A stretch of DNA of 54,352 nt from an uncultured Clostridia bacterium (lineage in GTDB: Bacteria; Bacillota; Clostridia; Christensenellales; Borkfalkiaceae). The position numbers were made by a program, and so were the translations under genes. Below the pieces are notes generated by a model. That model did no database searches. It was not told the DNA's origin and was given only the letters and a program-made list of their open reading frames with translations. This document shows positions 17,957 to 27,477 of this stretch, piece after piece. The stretch lies in contig CALVWW010000008.1 in NCBI GenBank assembly GCA_944368155.1, positions 1 to 54,352 of the forward strand. Direction: 5' to 3'. Numbering within the stretch: the first letter of the stretch is position 1; each line of letters opens with the position of its first letter.

Positions 17957-18991
17957 ATGAAGTTTAACGCAGAGAGATTTTTTTCTAAAAACATAGTTGT
18001 AGTTTTCGGCGCGATACTCTGCTGTATGCTGTGGGGCAGTGCCTTTCCGTGCGTAAAGATTGGATATGAACTGTTCAACGTGGACACCGCCTCCTATTCT
18101 TCGCTCATACTATTTGCCGGGGTGCGTTTTACGCTTGCAGGGGTGCTTGTGCTCATATTCGGCTCAATCACCCAACGCAAAGTTCTGCTCCCTAAAAGAA
18201 AAAACATTTGGCGGGTGCTTGTTGTGGCGCTCTTTCAGACAGCTATACAATATACCTGTTTTTACATCGGCCTTGCACATCTTACGGGCGTAAAGAGCTC
18301 TGTTTTAAACGGACTCGGCGTCTTTTTCACGATAATAGCAGCCTGCTTTATCTTCCGCACAGAACGGTTTACGCTTGTAAAGCTCTTCGGCTGTGTGCTC
18401 GGCTTCGGCGGTGTTCTGATAATGAATCTCGACGGGCTGGACTTTACTTTCAAATTTGTCGGCGAAGGGCTGATTATAATGAGCGGACTTTCAGCCGCCG
18501 TGGCGGCGGGCTTTGTTAAAATATTTTCCCGTCACGAGAATACTACCACGCTGTGCGGCTGGCAGTTTTTCTGCGGCGGGCTGGCCCTCGTTATAATAGG
18601 CGCGGCGTCGGGCGGAAGCATACGTCCCGCTTCAGGCGCAAGCTGGGCAATGCTGTTTTATCTTGCTTTTCTCTCAGCGTGCGCCTTCACGTTGCAGGGC
18701 TACCTTTTAAAATACAACCCCGTCTCCAAGGTAGCAGTATTTAAAAGTACCAACCCCCTTTTCGGTGCAATGTTCTCCGCAATAATACTCGGGGAAAGCG
18801 AGCAGCTTCTTCACTACACCACCCTGATAGCGCTCGCGCTTGTGTGCGGCGGAATACTTGTTATAAATCTTTTGGGCGAACGCAGGCTTTTAAGGATAAC
18901 ATGCGAAGAGCGGATAAGATATGAGGCGAGAAAATTCAGAACTAAACTTCCGGATACCCGAAGGAGAAAAATACGCCGCAAAATATTATAA
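17957..18991 (+). CDS. EamA/DMT-family transporter
   Basis: The 344-residue inner-membrane protein has about ten hydrophobic segments in two repeated EamA halves; the first begins GAILCCMLWGSAFPCVKIGYE and the second about residue 175. FRTERFT and LGESEQ are the usual end-of-helix motifs. The tail (from about 305) is strongly basic and cytoplasmic, longer than in most homologues. DMT members export amino acids, nucleosides or other metabolites; the substrate cannot be read here. It stands alone between terminator and secG promoter. Confidence 0.88.
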   Translation: MKFNAERFFSKNIVVVFGAILCCMLWGSAFPCVKIGYELFNVDTASYSSLILFAGVRFTLAGVLVLIFGSITQRKVLLPKRKNIWRVLVVALFQTAIQYTCFYIGLAHLTGVKSSVLNGLGVFFTIIAACFIFRTERFTLVKLFGCVLGFGGVLIMNLDGLDFTFKFVGEGLIIMSGLSAAVAAGFVKIFSRHENTTTLCGWQFFCGGLALVIIGAASGGSIRPASGASWAMLFYLAFLSACAFTLQGYLLKYNPVSKVAVFKSTNPLFGAMFSAIILGESEQLLHYTTLIALALVCGGILVINLLGERRLLRITCEERIRYEARKFRTKLPDTRRRKIRRKIL

Positions 18992-19018
18992 AAATTTTAA
19001 ATTTGGTTGCATTTTTGT

Positions 19019-19047
19019 TTGTAATAAGCTTGCCTTTGTGCTATAAT
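19019..19047 (+). promoter_or_regulatory. Sigma-A promoter of secG
   Basis: TTGTAA, 17 bases, TATAAT (19042-19047), about 30 bases before the ATG. Confidence 0.7.
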
Positions 19048-19079
19048 GCAATAGCTTAATAATTTTTATGAGGTAAAGA

Positions 19080-19382
19080 ATGCTTACTTCGCTTTTGACC
19101 TCCGGCGGTATGGATACCGGAGAATATACACTTTATATAACGCTTACACTCATCTTTATAGCACTGCTCTTTATAGCGGCCATTGTAGCCATACTCGTAG
19201 TGCTCTTCCAGAAGAGTAACTCCGACGGCATCCAGGGAATTACGGCAACCAGCGAAACCTTTTTCGGCAAGAACAAGGGCAGGAGCATCGAAAGCAAGCT
19301 CAAGAAATGGTCGTGGATAAGCCTGATTGTAATCGGCGTGCTTTCGATTGTGATTTATATTATTCAGATTATTGCTCCGTAA
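19080..19382 (+). CDS. secG: Protein translocase subunit SecG
   Basis: A 100-residue membrane protein with two hydrophobic helices (about 19-45 and 78-99) joined by a polar loop containing VLFQKSNSDGIQGI and SETFFGKNKGRS, both SecG signatures. SecG assists SecYE in export. AGGTAAAG precedes the chosen ATG; an internal Met at residue 11 is an alternative start. secG-rnr-smpB is the common order in Bacillota. Confidence 0.92.
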   Translation: MLTSLLTSGGMDTGEYTLYITLTLIFIALLFIAAIVAILVVLFQKSNSDGIQGITATSETFFGKNKGRSIESKLKKWSWISLIVIGVLSIVIYIIQIIAP

Positions 19383-19423
19383 AGCATCGCGCTTGCGGGC
19401 GGTCAATACACAAAAGATGAAAA

Positions 19424-19449
19424 AAAAGCGGCTTTTTAAAGCCGCTTTT
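19424..19449 (+). terminator. Terminator after secG
   Basis: AAAGCGGCTTT and its complement with a TT loop, flanked by A-run and T-run; it can act in both directions. Confidence 0.8.
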
Positions 19450-19551
19450 ACTTATATTCCGGCCATTTGATTTTTTGCACGGCCGTTTGCTTGAATAACG
19501 GGACGGATTGTTACAAAAAAAGTGCCGCATACTAATACCGGTTAAATTTTT

Positions 19552-21792
19552 ATGAATGTAAAAGAGGAAATTGAACAGCTTTTTGAAAAGGGAAAGCTGG
19601 CGTTTAAAACTGAAAAGCAGATATACGACATACTCAGCTTAAAGCCCGCAGAGCGCAAACCTGCAAAACACATTTTAGCGGAGCTGGAAAAGAGCGGCAT
19701 TATATTGAAAAACAACACAGGCGAATATTGCACGCCTAAGCAGATAGGCGCGGTGAGCGGAGTTATACAGGGCAACGAACGCGGATTCGCATTTCTCATC
19801 CCAGACGGAAAGACCGCCGACATGAAGGACTACTTCATCCCCCGCCATTCGCTGCGCGGAGCATTGGACGGAGACAGGGTACTTGCCGTCAAAATAAAGG
19901 GAACCGAGGACGAAGCAAGCGTAATTAAAATACTTTCCCGCGGACGCACGGCGGTTGCGGGAACTTTTGAGAGAGTGGGCGGCGCCTGCTATGTTGTGCC
20001 CGATTCGGCAAAATTTGCGCCGAGAATCTTTGTGCCTGCAGCCCTTGCCATGAACGCGCAAAGCGGCGACAAGGTAGTCTGCATGATTACGGCATATCCG
20101 CACGGCAAGGCGCCCAACGGCAAAATTGTGGAGATACTCGGGAAAAGCGGGGATTTTTATGCCGAAGAACTCTCTATAATACGAAACTACGGGCTGTACG
20201 AACAGTTCCCGAAGGAAGTTGAAAGGCAGGCGGAAAGCGTCGCCGCAGAGAAAGTTGCTTTAAGCAGAAGGCGCGATTTGCGCGAAGAGCTTACCATTAC
20301 CATCGACGGCGAGGACACGCGCGACATGGACGACGCCGTAACGCTGAGAAGAGAGGGCGAAAACTTTATTCTCGGTGTGCATATCGCCGATGTGGCGCAC
20401 TACGTTAAACGCGGAACAAAACTCGATGAAGAGGCCTGCAGGCGCGGCACGAGCGTTTATTTCCCCGACAGGGTGCTGCCAATGCTGCCCAAGGCGCTTT
20501 CCAACGGGGCGTGCAGTCTGAATGAGGGACAGGCGCGCTATGCGCTTTCGTGCCTGATGACCATATCTCCCGACGGAAAGAGATTAAAGAGCGAAATTTT
20601 TGAGAGCGTTATAATAAGCGACCATAAAACTACCTACAAAGAGATAACGACGCTGTTAAAAGGCGACGCGGAAATGAGGAAAAAATATCCCGACCTGATT
20701 GAAATGTGCGGAGATATGCAGGAGTTGTGCGGCATTCTTACCGCCCGCCGCGAGAGGTTGGGGAACATAGACCTGAGCGTGAAAGAGGTGCACATATACC
20801 TCGATGAACGCGGAGAAATAGTCATTCCCGACTATGAGCGCACGATATCCGAAAAGATAATCGAACAGTTCATGATATGTGCAAACGAGGCTGTTGCCGA
20901 GTATATGGAGAAAAAACGCGTACCCGCCATGTTCAGAGTACACGAACCGCCCGCACCCGAAAAAGTTGAAGCCTTTCTGTCGTTTTTAAGCGATTTGGGC
21001 ATAGGAGGACGGATAAGCGCAGACCAGCCGCAGCCGAAGGAATTTCAGCGCATATTGAATAATATTGCGGGCAAGCCGTGTGAGGGCGCGGTCAACAAAG
21101 TTATGCTCCGCACCATGCAGAAAGCGCGGTACTTTGAACGCAATTTAGGGCACTTCGGCATAGCAAGTCCCTGCTATTGCCACTTCACCTCGCCAATACG
21201 CCGCTATCCCGACCTGTTTATCCACCGAATAATAAAGGGCATACTGCACGGAGAGATAGACGCAATGCGCGAAAAGTACGGCGGCGTTGCCGCGGAAGAG
21301 GCGGCCCACTGTTCTCTGTGCGAACGAAACGCCGACGGAGCCGAACGCGATGTCGACAGTCTGTACAAAACGGTATACATGAGCGACCGCATAGGCGAGG
21401 AGTTTGACGCGACAATTTCCGGCGTGACGGCATTCGGGATATTTGCCGAACTGAGCAACACCGTCGAGGGCTTGATTCGCCTTGAAAAATTGCCCGGCGG
21501 AAGTTACGAATACCTTGAAGACAAGTTTACTTTAAAGGGCGAGCGGACTTTCTGCCTCGGCGATGCAATTAAGATACGCGTCGACGGGTGCGACTGGGGC
21601 AACATGCGCCCCGAATTTTCGCTTGCAGACATTGATGAAGAAACCGGCGCGGGAAGGCAAAAGGGCAATGAGGCAGGAAAGGAACGCAAGCCGCGCAGAA
21701 AGGCCGCCGCGACGACGGGCGGGCACGCAAAGCACGGAAATAAAAACTCAGGGAAATCTGTAAAAAGCAGGCAAAGGCGGCAAATGCGGTAA
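19552..21792 (+). CDS. rnr: Ribonuclease R
   Basis: A 746-residue processive 3'-to-5' exonuclease that degrades structured RNA and, with SmpB, defective messages. In order: N-terminal winged helix (1-65), cold-shock domains (about 70-220), RNB catalytic domain with DGEDTRDMDDAVTL (metal-binding aspartates) and GVHIADVAHYVKRG, S1 domain (EEFDATISGVTAFGIF, about 625-705), and a Lys/Arg-rich tail. SPIRRYPDL is the conserved RNB end motif. No ribosome site is evident before the ATG. It is followed at once by smpB. Confidence 0.97.
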   Translation: MNVKEEIEQLFEKGKLAFKTEKQIYDILSLKPAERKPAKHILAELEKSGIILKNNTGEYCTPKQIGAVSGVIQGNERGFAFLIPDGKTADMKDYFIPRHSLRGALDGDRVLAVKIKGTEDEASVIKILSRGRTAVAGTFERVGGACYVVPDSAKFAPRIFVPAALAMNAQSGDKVVCMITAYPHGKAPNGKIVEILGKSGDFYAEELSIIRNYGLYEQFPKEVERQAESVAAEKVALSRRRDLREELTITIDGEDTRDMDDAVTLRREGENFILGVHIADVAHYVKRGTKLDEEACRRGTSVYFPDRVLPMLPKALSNGACSLNEGQARYALSCLMTISPDGKRLKSEIFESVIISDHKTTYKEITTLLKGDAEMRKKYPDLIEMCGDMQELCGILTARRERLGNIDLSVKEVHIYLDERGEIVIPDYERTISEKIIEQFMICANEAVAEYMEKKRVPAMFRVHEPPAPEKVEAFLSFLSDLGIGGRISADQPQPKEFQRILNNIAGKPCEGAVNKVMLRTMQKARYFERNLGHFGIASPCYCHFTSPIRRYPDLFIHRIIKGILHGEIDAMREKYGGVAAEEAAHCSLCERNADGAERDVDSLYKTVYMSDRIGEEFDATISGVTAFGIFAELSNTVEGLIRLEKLPGGSYEYLEDKFTLKGERTFCLGDAIKIRVDGCDWGNMRPEFSLADIDEETGAGRQKGNEAGKERKPRRKAAATTGGHAKHGNKNSGKSVKSRQRRQMR

Positions 21793-21799
21793 AAAACCG

Positions 21800-21827
21800 T
21801 TTACAAGCGCGCAATTTATGCTATAAT
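21800..21827 (+). promoter_or_regulatory. Promoter immediately upstream of smpB
   Basis: TTTACA, 16 bases, TATAAT (21822-21827), ending nine bases before the smpB ATG. Transcripts from here would have almost no leader. Confidence 0.55.
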
Positions 21828-21836
21828 GAATAGGAT

Positions 21837-22286
21837 ATGAAAAAGACCATAGCCGTTAACAGACAGGCCTCGTTCGAATATTTCATAGAGGAAAAATTCG
21901 AGGCGGGAATAGCGCTCGAGGGAGCGGAAGTCAAATCTTTGAGGCGGGGCAACTGCAGCCTCAAGGATAGTTTCTGCTATCTCACGGGCGGCGAAATATT
22001 TTTGAAAAACGCGCACATAGCCGTTTACGACAAGGCGGGAGCTTTTAACTCACGCGATTCCAAGCGCGACAGAAAGCTGCTCCTGCACAAATATGAAATA
22101 TCGAGGATTGCCGGCAAGGTTAATGCCAAAGGCATGACCGTCGTACCCCTCTCGCTCTACTTTTCCGACGGGCTGGTGAAGGCGGAGATAGCACTCTGCC
22201 GCGGCAAGCAGGTCTTCGATAAAAAACGCACGATTAAGGAGCGCGATTTGAAGCGCGACACCGAAAGGCAACTCAAAGATTACTGA
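21837..22286 (+). CDS. smpB: SsrA-binding protein SmpB
   Basis: The 149-residue partner of tmRNA in trans-translation. AVNRQASFEYFIEEKFEAGI, LEGAEVKSLR, the SLKDSFC segment and the C-terminal DKKRTIKERDL tail that mimics the codon-anticodon helix are all typical. It lies 44 bases after rnr and can be read from that transcript or from its own promoter. No tmRNA gene follows. Confidence 0.97.
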   Translation: MKKTIAVNRQASFEYFIEEKFEAGIALEGAEVKSLRRGNCSLKDSFCYLTGGEIFLKNAHIAVYDKAGAFNSRDSKRDRKLLLHKYEISRIAGKVNAKGMTVVPLSLYFSDGLVKAEIALCRGKQVFDKKRTIKERDLKRDTERQLKDY

Positions 22287-22324
22287 AGAATAACGATTAA
22301 AATCAACATCCGAGGTTTTGACAT

Positions 22325-23596
22325 ATGAAAGATTACAGACAGGATACGCTTTGCGTACAGGCGGGCTGGCACCCCGCGACGGGGGAGAGCAGAATCCCCT
22401 CAATATGCCAGAGCACTACCTTTTTCTACGGCGACAGCCAGGCCATGGCAGACTGCTTTGATTTAAAGAGCGACGGATACTTCTACTCCCGCCTTGCCAA
22501 TCCCACCGTTGCCGCTTTCGAGGGCAAGGTGGCGGCGCTCGACGGGGCGGTTGCGGCCGTAGGCTGTGCAAGCGGCATGTCGGCAACGACGCTGGCGGCG
22601 CTGACTATAGCCGGCTCGGGCGATAATATCCTGTGCAGTCAGGCAGTATACGGAGGCACTTTCAATCTGTTCGGAACCACCCTGCCCAAGCTCGGAATAG
22701 AGTGCAGATTTTTCGACCCCGACGACAGCGCAGAACACATTCAGTCACTCATAGACGACAAAACCAAATTTATAATTGCCGAAACGATAGCAAATCCCTC
22801 CATGGTCGTGCTGGACTTTGATAAACTTTCGGCTATTGCGAAAAGAAACGGGCTTGTGTTCATCGTCGACAACACCCTTGCCACTCCCGTTCTGTGCAGG
22901 CCGAAAGAATTCGGCGCCAATGTTATTATCTACTCCACATCGAAATACATGGACGGCCATGCCGCGGCGCTCGGCGGAATGATTGTTGACGCGGGAACGT
23001 TTAACTTTAAGGGCAACCCCCGCTACCCCGCTTTCAACGTGCCTGACGAGAGCTACCACGGACTGGTTTACGCCGACCTTGCCGTGCCGTTTGCCACAAA
23101 GTGCAGAGCACAGCTCATACGCGATTTGGGAGCCATCATGTCGCCCATGAACGCTTATATCTCATTTATCGGTTGCGACACGCTCGCACTGCGCATGGAG
23201 AGGCATTCGGAAAACGCGAAAAAAGTTGCGGCCTTCCTTGCCACTCATCCCAAAGTTGAGTGGGTTAAGCACCCCTCGTTGCCCGGCAACAAATACCACG
23301 CGCTGGCAGACAAATACCTCCCCAAGGGGCAGGGAGGCATGCTGAGCTTCGGAATCAAGGGCAAAATTGATGAGTGCCGCGCATTTATGGAACACCTTGA
23401 GCTTATCACGCAGGAGACGCACGTAGCCGATGTGCGCAGCTGCGTGCTTCACCCCGCATCCACCACGCACAGACAGCTTTCCGAACATGAGCTGGAGATG
23501 GCGGGCGTGCCTGCAAACCTTGTGCGCCTCTCCGTCGGAATAGAGAACGCCGACGATATCATCGCCGACATCGCGGGCGCGCTTGAGCGCGTTTGA
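22325..23596 (+). CDS. metY: O-acetylhomoserine sulfhydrylase-like PLP enzyme
   Basis: A 423-residue member of the Cys/Met-metabolism PLP family. The PLP lysine is Lys207 in YSTSKYMDG. VGCASGMSATTLA and VDNTLATPVLCRP bind the cofactor, and SVGIENADDIIADI is the C-terminal substrate motif. Length and the insertion around 215-250 favour O-acetylhomoserine sulfhydrylase over cystathionine enzymes; methionine gamma-lyase remains possible. The downstream metA with acetyl-type Glu111 supports the direct sulfhydrylation route. CCGAGG lies before the ATG. Confidence 0.85.
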   Translation: MKDYRQDTLCVQAGWHPATGESRIPSICQSTTFFYGDSQAMADCFDLKSDGYFYSRLANPTVAAFEGKVAALDGAVAAVGCASGMSATTLAALTIAGSGDNILCSQAVYGGTFNLFGTTLPKLGIECRFFDPDDSAEHIQSLIDDKTKFIIAETIANPSMVVLDFDKLSAIAKRNGLVFIVDNTLATPVLCRPKEFGANVIIYSTSKYMDGHAAALGGMIVDAGTFNFKGNPRYPAFNVPDESYHGLVYADLAVPFATKCRAQLIRDLGAIMSPMNAYISFIGCDTLALRMERHSENAKKVAAFLATHPKVEWVKHPSLPGNKYHALADKYLPKGQGGMLSFGIKGKIDECRAFMEHLELITQETHVADVRSCVLHPASTTHRQLSEHELEMAGVPANLVRLSVGIENADDIIADIAGALERV

Positions 23597-23605
23597 AGGT
23601 GAGCC

Positions 23606-24517
23606 ATGCCCATAGTCATTGATAAAGACATCCCGGCATTTAAAATACTCACCGGCGAGCGATGCTTCGTGATGGACAGGGAAAGAGCTCATTCGCAGGA
23701 AATAAGGCCGATAGAGATAGCCATACTCAACCTTATGCCCACTAAGGAGACGACGGAGACGCAGTTCATGCGGCTGCTTTCAAACAGCCCGCTGCAGGTG
23801 AACATAACGCTTATAAAGACCTCCACATACAGGAGCACGCACACCGAACAGCAGCATCTTGAGCGCTTTTACAAGAACTTTGAAGACGTTAAGGGCAAGC
23901 GTTTCGACGGCATGATAGTCACGGGCGCGCCCGTGGAGAACATGGAGTTCGAAGAGGTCGCATATTGGGACGAGCTCAAGGAGATTCTTGACTGGACAGA
24001 CACGCACGTTACCTCTACCCTCTTCATCTGCTGGGGCGCACAGGCGGCGCTGCACTATTTTTACGGCATAAAAAAGCACCCACTAAAGCAGAAATGCTTC
24101 GGCATATTCGCCCACCAGCGCATACGCGGCGAAGTTCCCGAACCGCTTATGAGGGGCATTTCCGACGAATTCCACATGCCGCACTCCCGCCACACCGTGG
24201 TGTATGCAGAGGATATCAAGCATATTAAGGAGCTGAAAATTTTAGCCTACTCCAAACGTGCGGGCGCATCTATAATAAAGAGCGAGGACAATAAGCGCGT
24301 ATTTGTAATGGGACATATGGAGTATGACCGCGACACGCTCAAAAATGAATACGAGCGCGACAGGGCCAAGGGGCTTGACATTCAGCCGCCGGTAAATTAT
24401 TTTACCGACTCCACACACACCGCAGTGAAGATGAACTGGACGTCTACCGCCAACCTTTTTTACATAAACTGGCTGAACTATTATGTATATCAGGTTACGC
24501 CGTACGTTCTCAACTGA
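23606..24517 (+). CDS. metAA: Homoserine O-acetyltransferase (MetA family)
   Basis: A 303-residue glutamine-amidotransferase-fold acyltransferase activating homoserine for methionine synthesis. The nucleophile is Cys142 in FICWGAQ, and the pair GHMEYD (His237, Glu239) completes the site. Residue 111 is Glu in GAPVEN. In studied MetA proteins Glu here selects acetyl-CoA whereas Gly selects succinyl-CoA, so it should make O-acetylhomoserine although annotators often call it a succinyltransferase. AAGGTGA precedes the ATG, ten bases after metY. Confidence 0.93.
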   Translation: MPIVIDKDIPAFKILTGERCFVMDRERAHSQEIRPIEIAILNLMPTKETTETQFMRLLSNSPLQVNITLIKTSTYRSTHTEQQHLERFYKNFEDVKGKRFDGMIVTGAPVENMEFEEVAYWDELKEILDWTDTHVTSTLFICWGAQAALHYFYGIKKHPLKQKCFGIFAHQRIRGEVPEPLMRGISDEFHMPHSRHTVVYAEDIKHIKELKILAYSKRAGASIIKSEDNKRVFVMGHMEYDRDTLKNEYERDRAKGLDIQPPVNYFTDSTHTAVKMNWTSTANLFYINWLNYYVYQVTPYVLN

Positions 24518-24545
24518 AAACAGCATTAAAGAAAACAAAAAATTT

Positions 24546-24572
24546 GCCGCCGCAAGAAAAACTTGCGGCGGC
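24546..24572 (+). terminator. Terminator after metA
   Basis: GCCGCCGCAAG, AAAAA loop, complement, then TGTTCTTATATTT. It also faces the end of the convergent protease gene. Confidence 0.8.
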
Positions 24573-24598
24573 TGTTCTTATATTTAGAATAGTTTTAA

Positions 24599-25963
24599 TC
24601 AGATAAACGACGAAAAAATATTTGAAGGAATTTCGGCCGAAAATGTCAGCTCGGCCATTCCCTCTTCGGCTGAAGAATCGGCACGGAGCACAGTAAGTTC
24701 CAGCGTATAACCCGCACGCGCGGCGAGCAATACCTCTGAAATAGTCTCTATCCGAACGATTTTTACATCCTCTACCTTTTCATCCCCGTTGTAAAGCGCG
24801 ATATTTGTGAGGATATCGTTCTCCTCAAGAAGGCCGCGCATAATGCTGCCTGGCTGTATCGAGCTTACGGATGCAAGTTCTTCGACAGACACCATGCCGA
24901 TTTCGTCTACCGACGGAGCTGTGCCGTTCGACGTTACCGTCACTCCGATTACAGGACGGGAAATATAAATATTTGCCTGCCCCGTCCGCTCGTAGGCGCT
25001 TATCATGTTTTCCGCGGCACGACGGGCTACCGACGCGGGAATGGCGTAAGACATACTGTCTACGTCCTCGCCTATCGTCTTTGCATTAACTATGCCTACA
25101 ATTTTCCCGTCACTGTCGAAAAGCCCTCCGCCGGAGTTGCCTTCGTTAATGGGAACATCCGTCCGCATTACCCTGTAATTAAAATCGTCGGAGGTATCAT
25201 CGGTGTCGTACATATCTATAGATATGTTCTGACTCTGCCTGCTGACTATGCCTGTCGTGGCACCGAGCGCTTCGTCCAGCGGATTTCCGATGGCATACAC
25301 CGTCTCGCCGATATCTATCTCCTCTTCGTCCGTCCATTCTGCGGCGACGGCGTAGCTGTTGCGCACAAGGTCGCTGTCAGCCACCTTCAGCACGGCTATG
25401 TCGTATGTGAGCGACGCTCCTATCACCTCGGCCGTTACCGGCTGACCCTCGCTGAAATAATACTGGCCGTTCTCCGTCCACGACTCATACTCATAACCGA
25501 ACAGATATACGCTCACATCCGTTGAAAATTCGTCGTAGGCGTCGTTATAAAACACTACATGAGCGTTTGTGACGACATACATATCGCCGGCCTGCTTATC
25601 TATATCGATAATTACGCCCGAACCTACAGATGAAACTTCATCTGCGCCAGCAAACGGAGGCTGGGCGGGAACGCTGAAATCGGCAAGCACGGAGACCGCC
25701 GAAAGCATAGAGCGGTTTATCGTCGATTTGAGGGAGGCGAGCTCCTCAGCCTGACTGCCGCTGTAACCGAGATACTCCTCTAAAAATTCGAGAAAAGTGA
25801 GTTCCTCATTGCCTGTTTCGGCCTTGACCTCCTCATAAACGTCGCGTATCGATACCGTGCCGCCCGAAGAATATGAAATCTGAGTACAGCCGGCAAGCGC
25901 GGGCGTGAGTGCAATTGCTGCCGCGGCGGCAACAGCGGCCGCGCATTTGAATATTTTTTTCAT
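24599..25963 (-). CDS. Trypsin-like (S1C, HtrA-type) serine protease lipoprotein
   Basis: The 454-residue protein has a signal peptide with lipobox LAGC (lipidated Cys26), so it is anchored outside the membrane. The trypsin fold carries His135 (TNAHVV), Asp188 (YDIAVLKV) and Ser277 (GNSGGGLF), all intact. The C-terminal about 120 residues resemble a divergent PDZ domain. An acidic insert near 252-262 (DTDDTSDD) lies in an activation loop. It is probably an extracytoplasmic quality-control protease. It is 39 bases downstream of the pyrophosphorylase gene, likely in one operon. Confidence 0.88.
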   Translation of the reverse strand: MKKIFKCAAAVAAAAAIALTPALAGCTQISYSSGGTVSIRDVYEEVKAETGNEELTFLEFLEEYLGYSGSQAEELASLKSTINRSMLSAVSVLADFSVPAQPPFAGADEVSSVGSGVIIDIDKQAGDMYVVTNAHVVFYNDAYDEFSTDVSVYLFGYEYESWTENGQYYFSEGQPVTAEVIGASLTYDIAVLKVADSDLVRNSYAVAAEWTDEEEIDIGETVYAIGNPLDEALGATTGIVSRQSQNISIDMYDTDDTSDDFNYRVMRTDVPINEGNSGGGLFDSDGKIVGIVNAKTIGEDVDSMSYAIPASVARRAAENMISAYERTGQANIYISRPVIGVTVTSNGTAPSVDEIGMVSVEELASVSSIQPGSIMRGLLEENDILTNIALYNGDEKVEDVKIVRIETISEVLLAARAGYTLELTVLRADSSAEEGMAELTFSAEIPSNIFSSFI

Positions 25964-26002
25964 CTGGTCTCCTGAAAGTGCATAAGCTAAAAAATTTTAT
26001 TC

Positions 26003-27226
26003 TCACAGCCGAACGCCGTTTTTTTGCAGCAGAGTGCGCGCGGTTTCAACGCTGTCGGCACCCGTTCTGTTTTTAACGGGAGCAAACTCGCTCTCCCGCA
26101 CCACTTCGACAGCAAGACAGCTGCCCATAAATTTTATCATATCGAGCACGAGCAATTCCGACTTATAGCCGTTAGGCTCCTGCGGAATGACCAGTCTGCC
26201 TTCCGACATATACGGAATTATTTTGAGCGAGCGGTGAACGGGCAGTTTTTTTGCAAGAGTTTTATTTAAAAGCTCTACGCGGAAAAGATAATTGAGGGTG
26301 ACGCCGTAAGCAAACACGAGTTCACCGTCGGGGCGGCGGAGCGCCGCCTTTTCCGGAGGCATCTCATAGTACTCCACGATTGAAGGCTGCCCGTTCTGCA
26401 TACAGAGCACCCCCACCCTCTCTTCGGGGGAGACCTTTTTTACCACCTTTGAAGAACAGTTGCATCCGCTCTCTATGGTCGCGCCCACAAACACGGGGTC
26501 GCATATCCGCTGAAGCACGTTATCGACGCTGTAGACATTGAGCCACTCTATGCCCTCGTCTTCCAAAAGCGCGCCGAAGCCGCCCTTTACAAGCGAAGAA
26601 TACCAACCGCCGTTGCCGTTGGGCGAGGAAGATATCTTCCACTTGCTCTCGAGCAGAAGTTTGCCGCAAATATCGCAGTTAGGCGCCATCTCCTGAACAA
26701 AGAAGTGTATTTTATCGGAAGGATAGCCGAAGAAATCATTTTCTTTGAAAAAGGCTGCGGTATCGTCGTGATTGAGCACGCTCGTCATTACGAATATGTG
26801 GAAGCACACTCCCGCCATATCGGTAACTTTTTTTATGTTAATAAACTGGCAGGCAAATATAGAAAGCTCGCGGGAAAGCCCCATATTGAACATACCCTTA
26901 GGCTTATCTGAGCCCAGCCTTGTGCCCTGTCCGCCTGCCAGAAGTACGGCGGCGACCTTGCCCGAACGGATAGCCTTCAGACCCTCGGCGACATATCGCT
27001 CCTTATCGCGTTCGACGTCCGCGCAAGAGAGCGCGGGCACGGGCGAAAGTTCTCCGAGCGGCATTGTTTGTTCTCCGCCGGGCGCCAAATTGGAAAAATC
27101 GATATTTTCAATCTGGCTGAGAAGAGCGCTCTGCTGTCCGGCGTTCAGTTCGTCATAGTATTCAAGAACCTGCGTTTGGCCGTATTGCTGCAACAGCGCT
27201 TTGGCACGGGAATATGTCATAGACAA
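26003..27226 (-). CDS. UDP-sugar pyrophosphorylase (UAP/UDPGP family)
   Basis: The 407-residue protein has LLAGGQGTRLGSDKPKG at about 95-111, the nucleotide-binding motif of eukaryotic-type UDP-GlcNAc and UDP-Glc pyrophosphorylases, and a GGxY-like stretch (NGNGGWYSSLVKGG). Such enzymes make UDP-N-acetylhexosamine from UTP and the sugar 1-phosphate; the exact sugar is not certain. The start may be TTG 27226, five bases after AGAGG, or ATG at 27220. A near-perfect promoter lies upstream. Confidence 0.85.
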   Translation of the reverse strand: MSMTYSRAKALLQQYGQTQVLEYYDELNAGQQSALLSQIENIDFSNLAPGGEQTMPLGELSPVPALSCADVERDKERYVAEGLKAIRSGKVAAVLLAGGQGTRLGSDKPKGMFNMGLSRELSIFACQFINIKKVTDMAGVCFHIFVMTSVLNHDDTAAFFKENDFFGYPSDKIHFFVQEMAPNCDICGKLLLESKWKISSSPNGNGGWYSSLVKGGFGALLEDEGIEWLNVYSVDNVLQRICDPVFVGATIESGCNCSSKVVKKVSPEERVGVLCMQNGQPSIVEYYEMPPEKAALRRPDGELVFAYGVTLNYLFRVELLNKTLAKKLPVHRSLKIIPYMSEGRLVIPQEPNGYKSELLVLDMIKFMGSCLAVEVVRESEFAPVKNRTGADSVETARTLLQKNGVRL

Positions 27227-27271
27227 TCAAGCCTCTCAATAATATATCAAGCATAATAATTGTTTCACACA

Positions 27272-27300
27272 ATTATATATTATAGTAAAAAATATGTCAA
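27272..27300 (-). promoter_or_regulatory. Sigma-A promoter of the pyrophosphorylase-protease operon
   Basis: TTGACA and TATAAT on the minus strand with a 17-base spacer. Just downstream, AATTGT and ACAATT (27257-27273) form a small inverted repeat over the start region. Confidence 0.85.
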
Positions 27301-27326
27301 GCCGGTGTTAAATTTGCGCCAACATA

Positions 27327-27355
27327 TTGAAAAAATGAAAAAAATGTTTTATAAT
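27327..27355 (+). promoter_or_regulatory. Sigma-A promoter of the Nudix gene
   Basis: TTGAAA, 17 bases, TATAAT, divergent from the pyrophosphorylase promoter. Confidence 0.8.
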
Positions 27356-27477
27356 AAATATGTGTAGTTACAATATGATTATTGGCGCCGCCATATGATG
27401 CCCGTTTTCAACTATCCGACACGTCAACGGCAGCGCAAATATATGAGATTAAGCTTTATATTAAGGAGGACACAAAA

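Noticed and set aside
22287-22324. SAM riboswitch before metY
   Set aside because: Only 38 bases separate smpB and metY, too short for any known SAM riboswitch.
22287-22324. tmRNA gene next to smpB
   Set aside because: No tRNA-like ends; the methionine genes follow at once.
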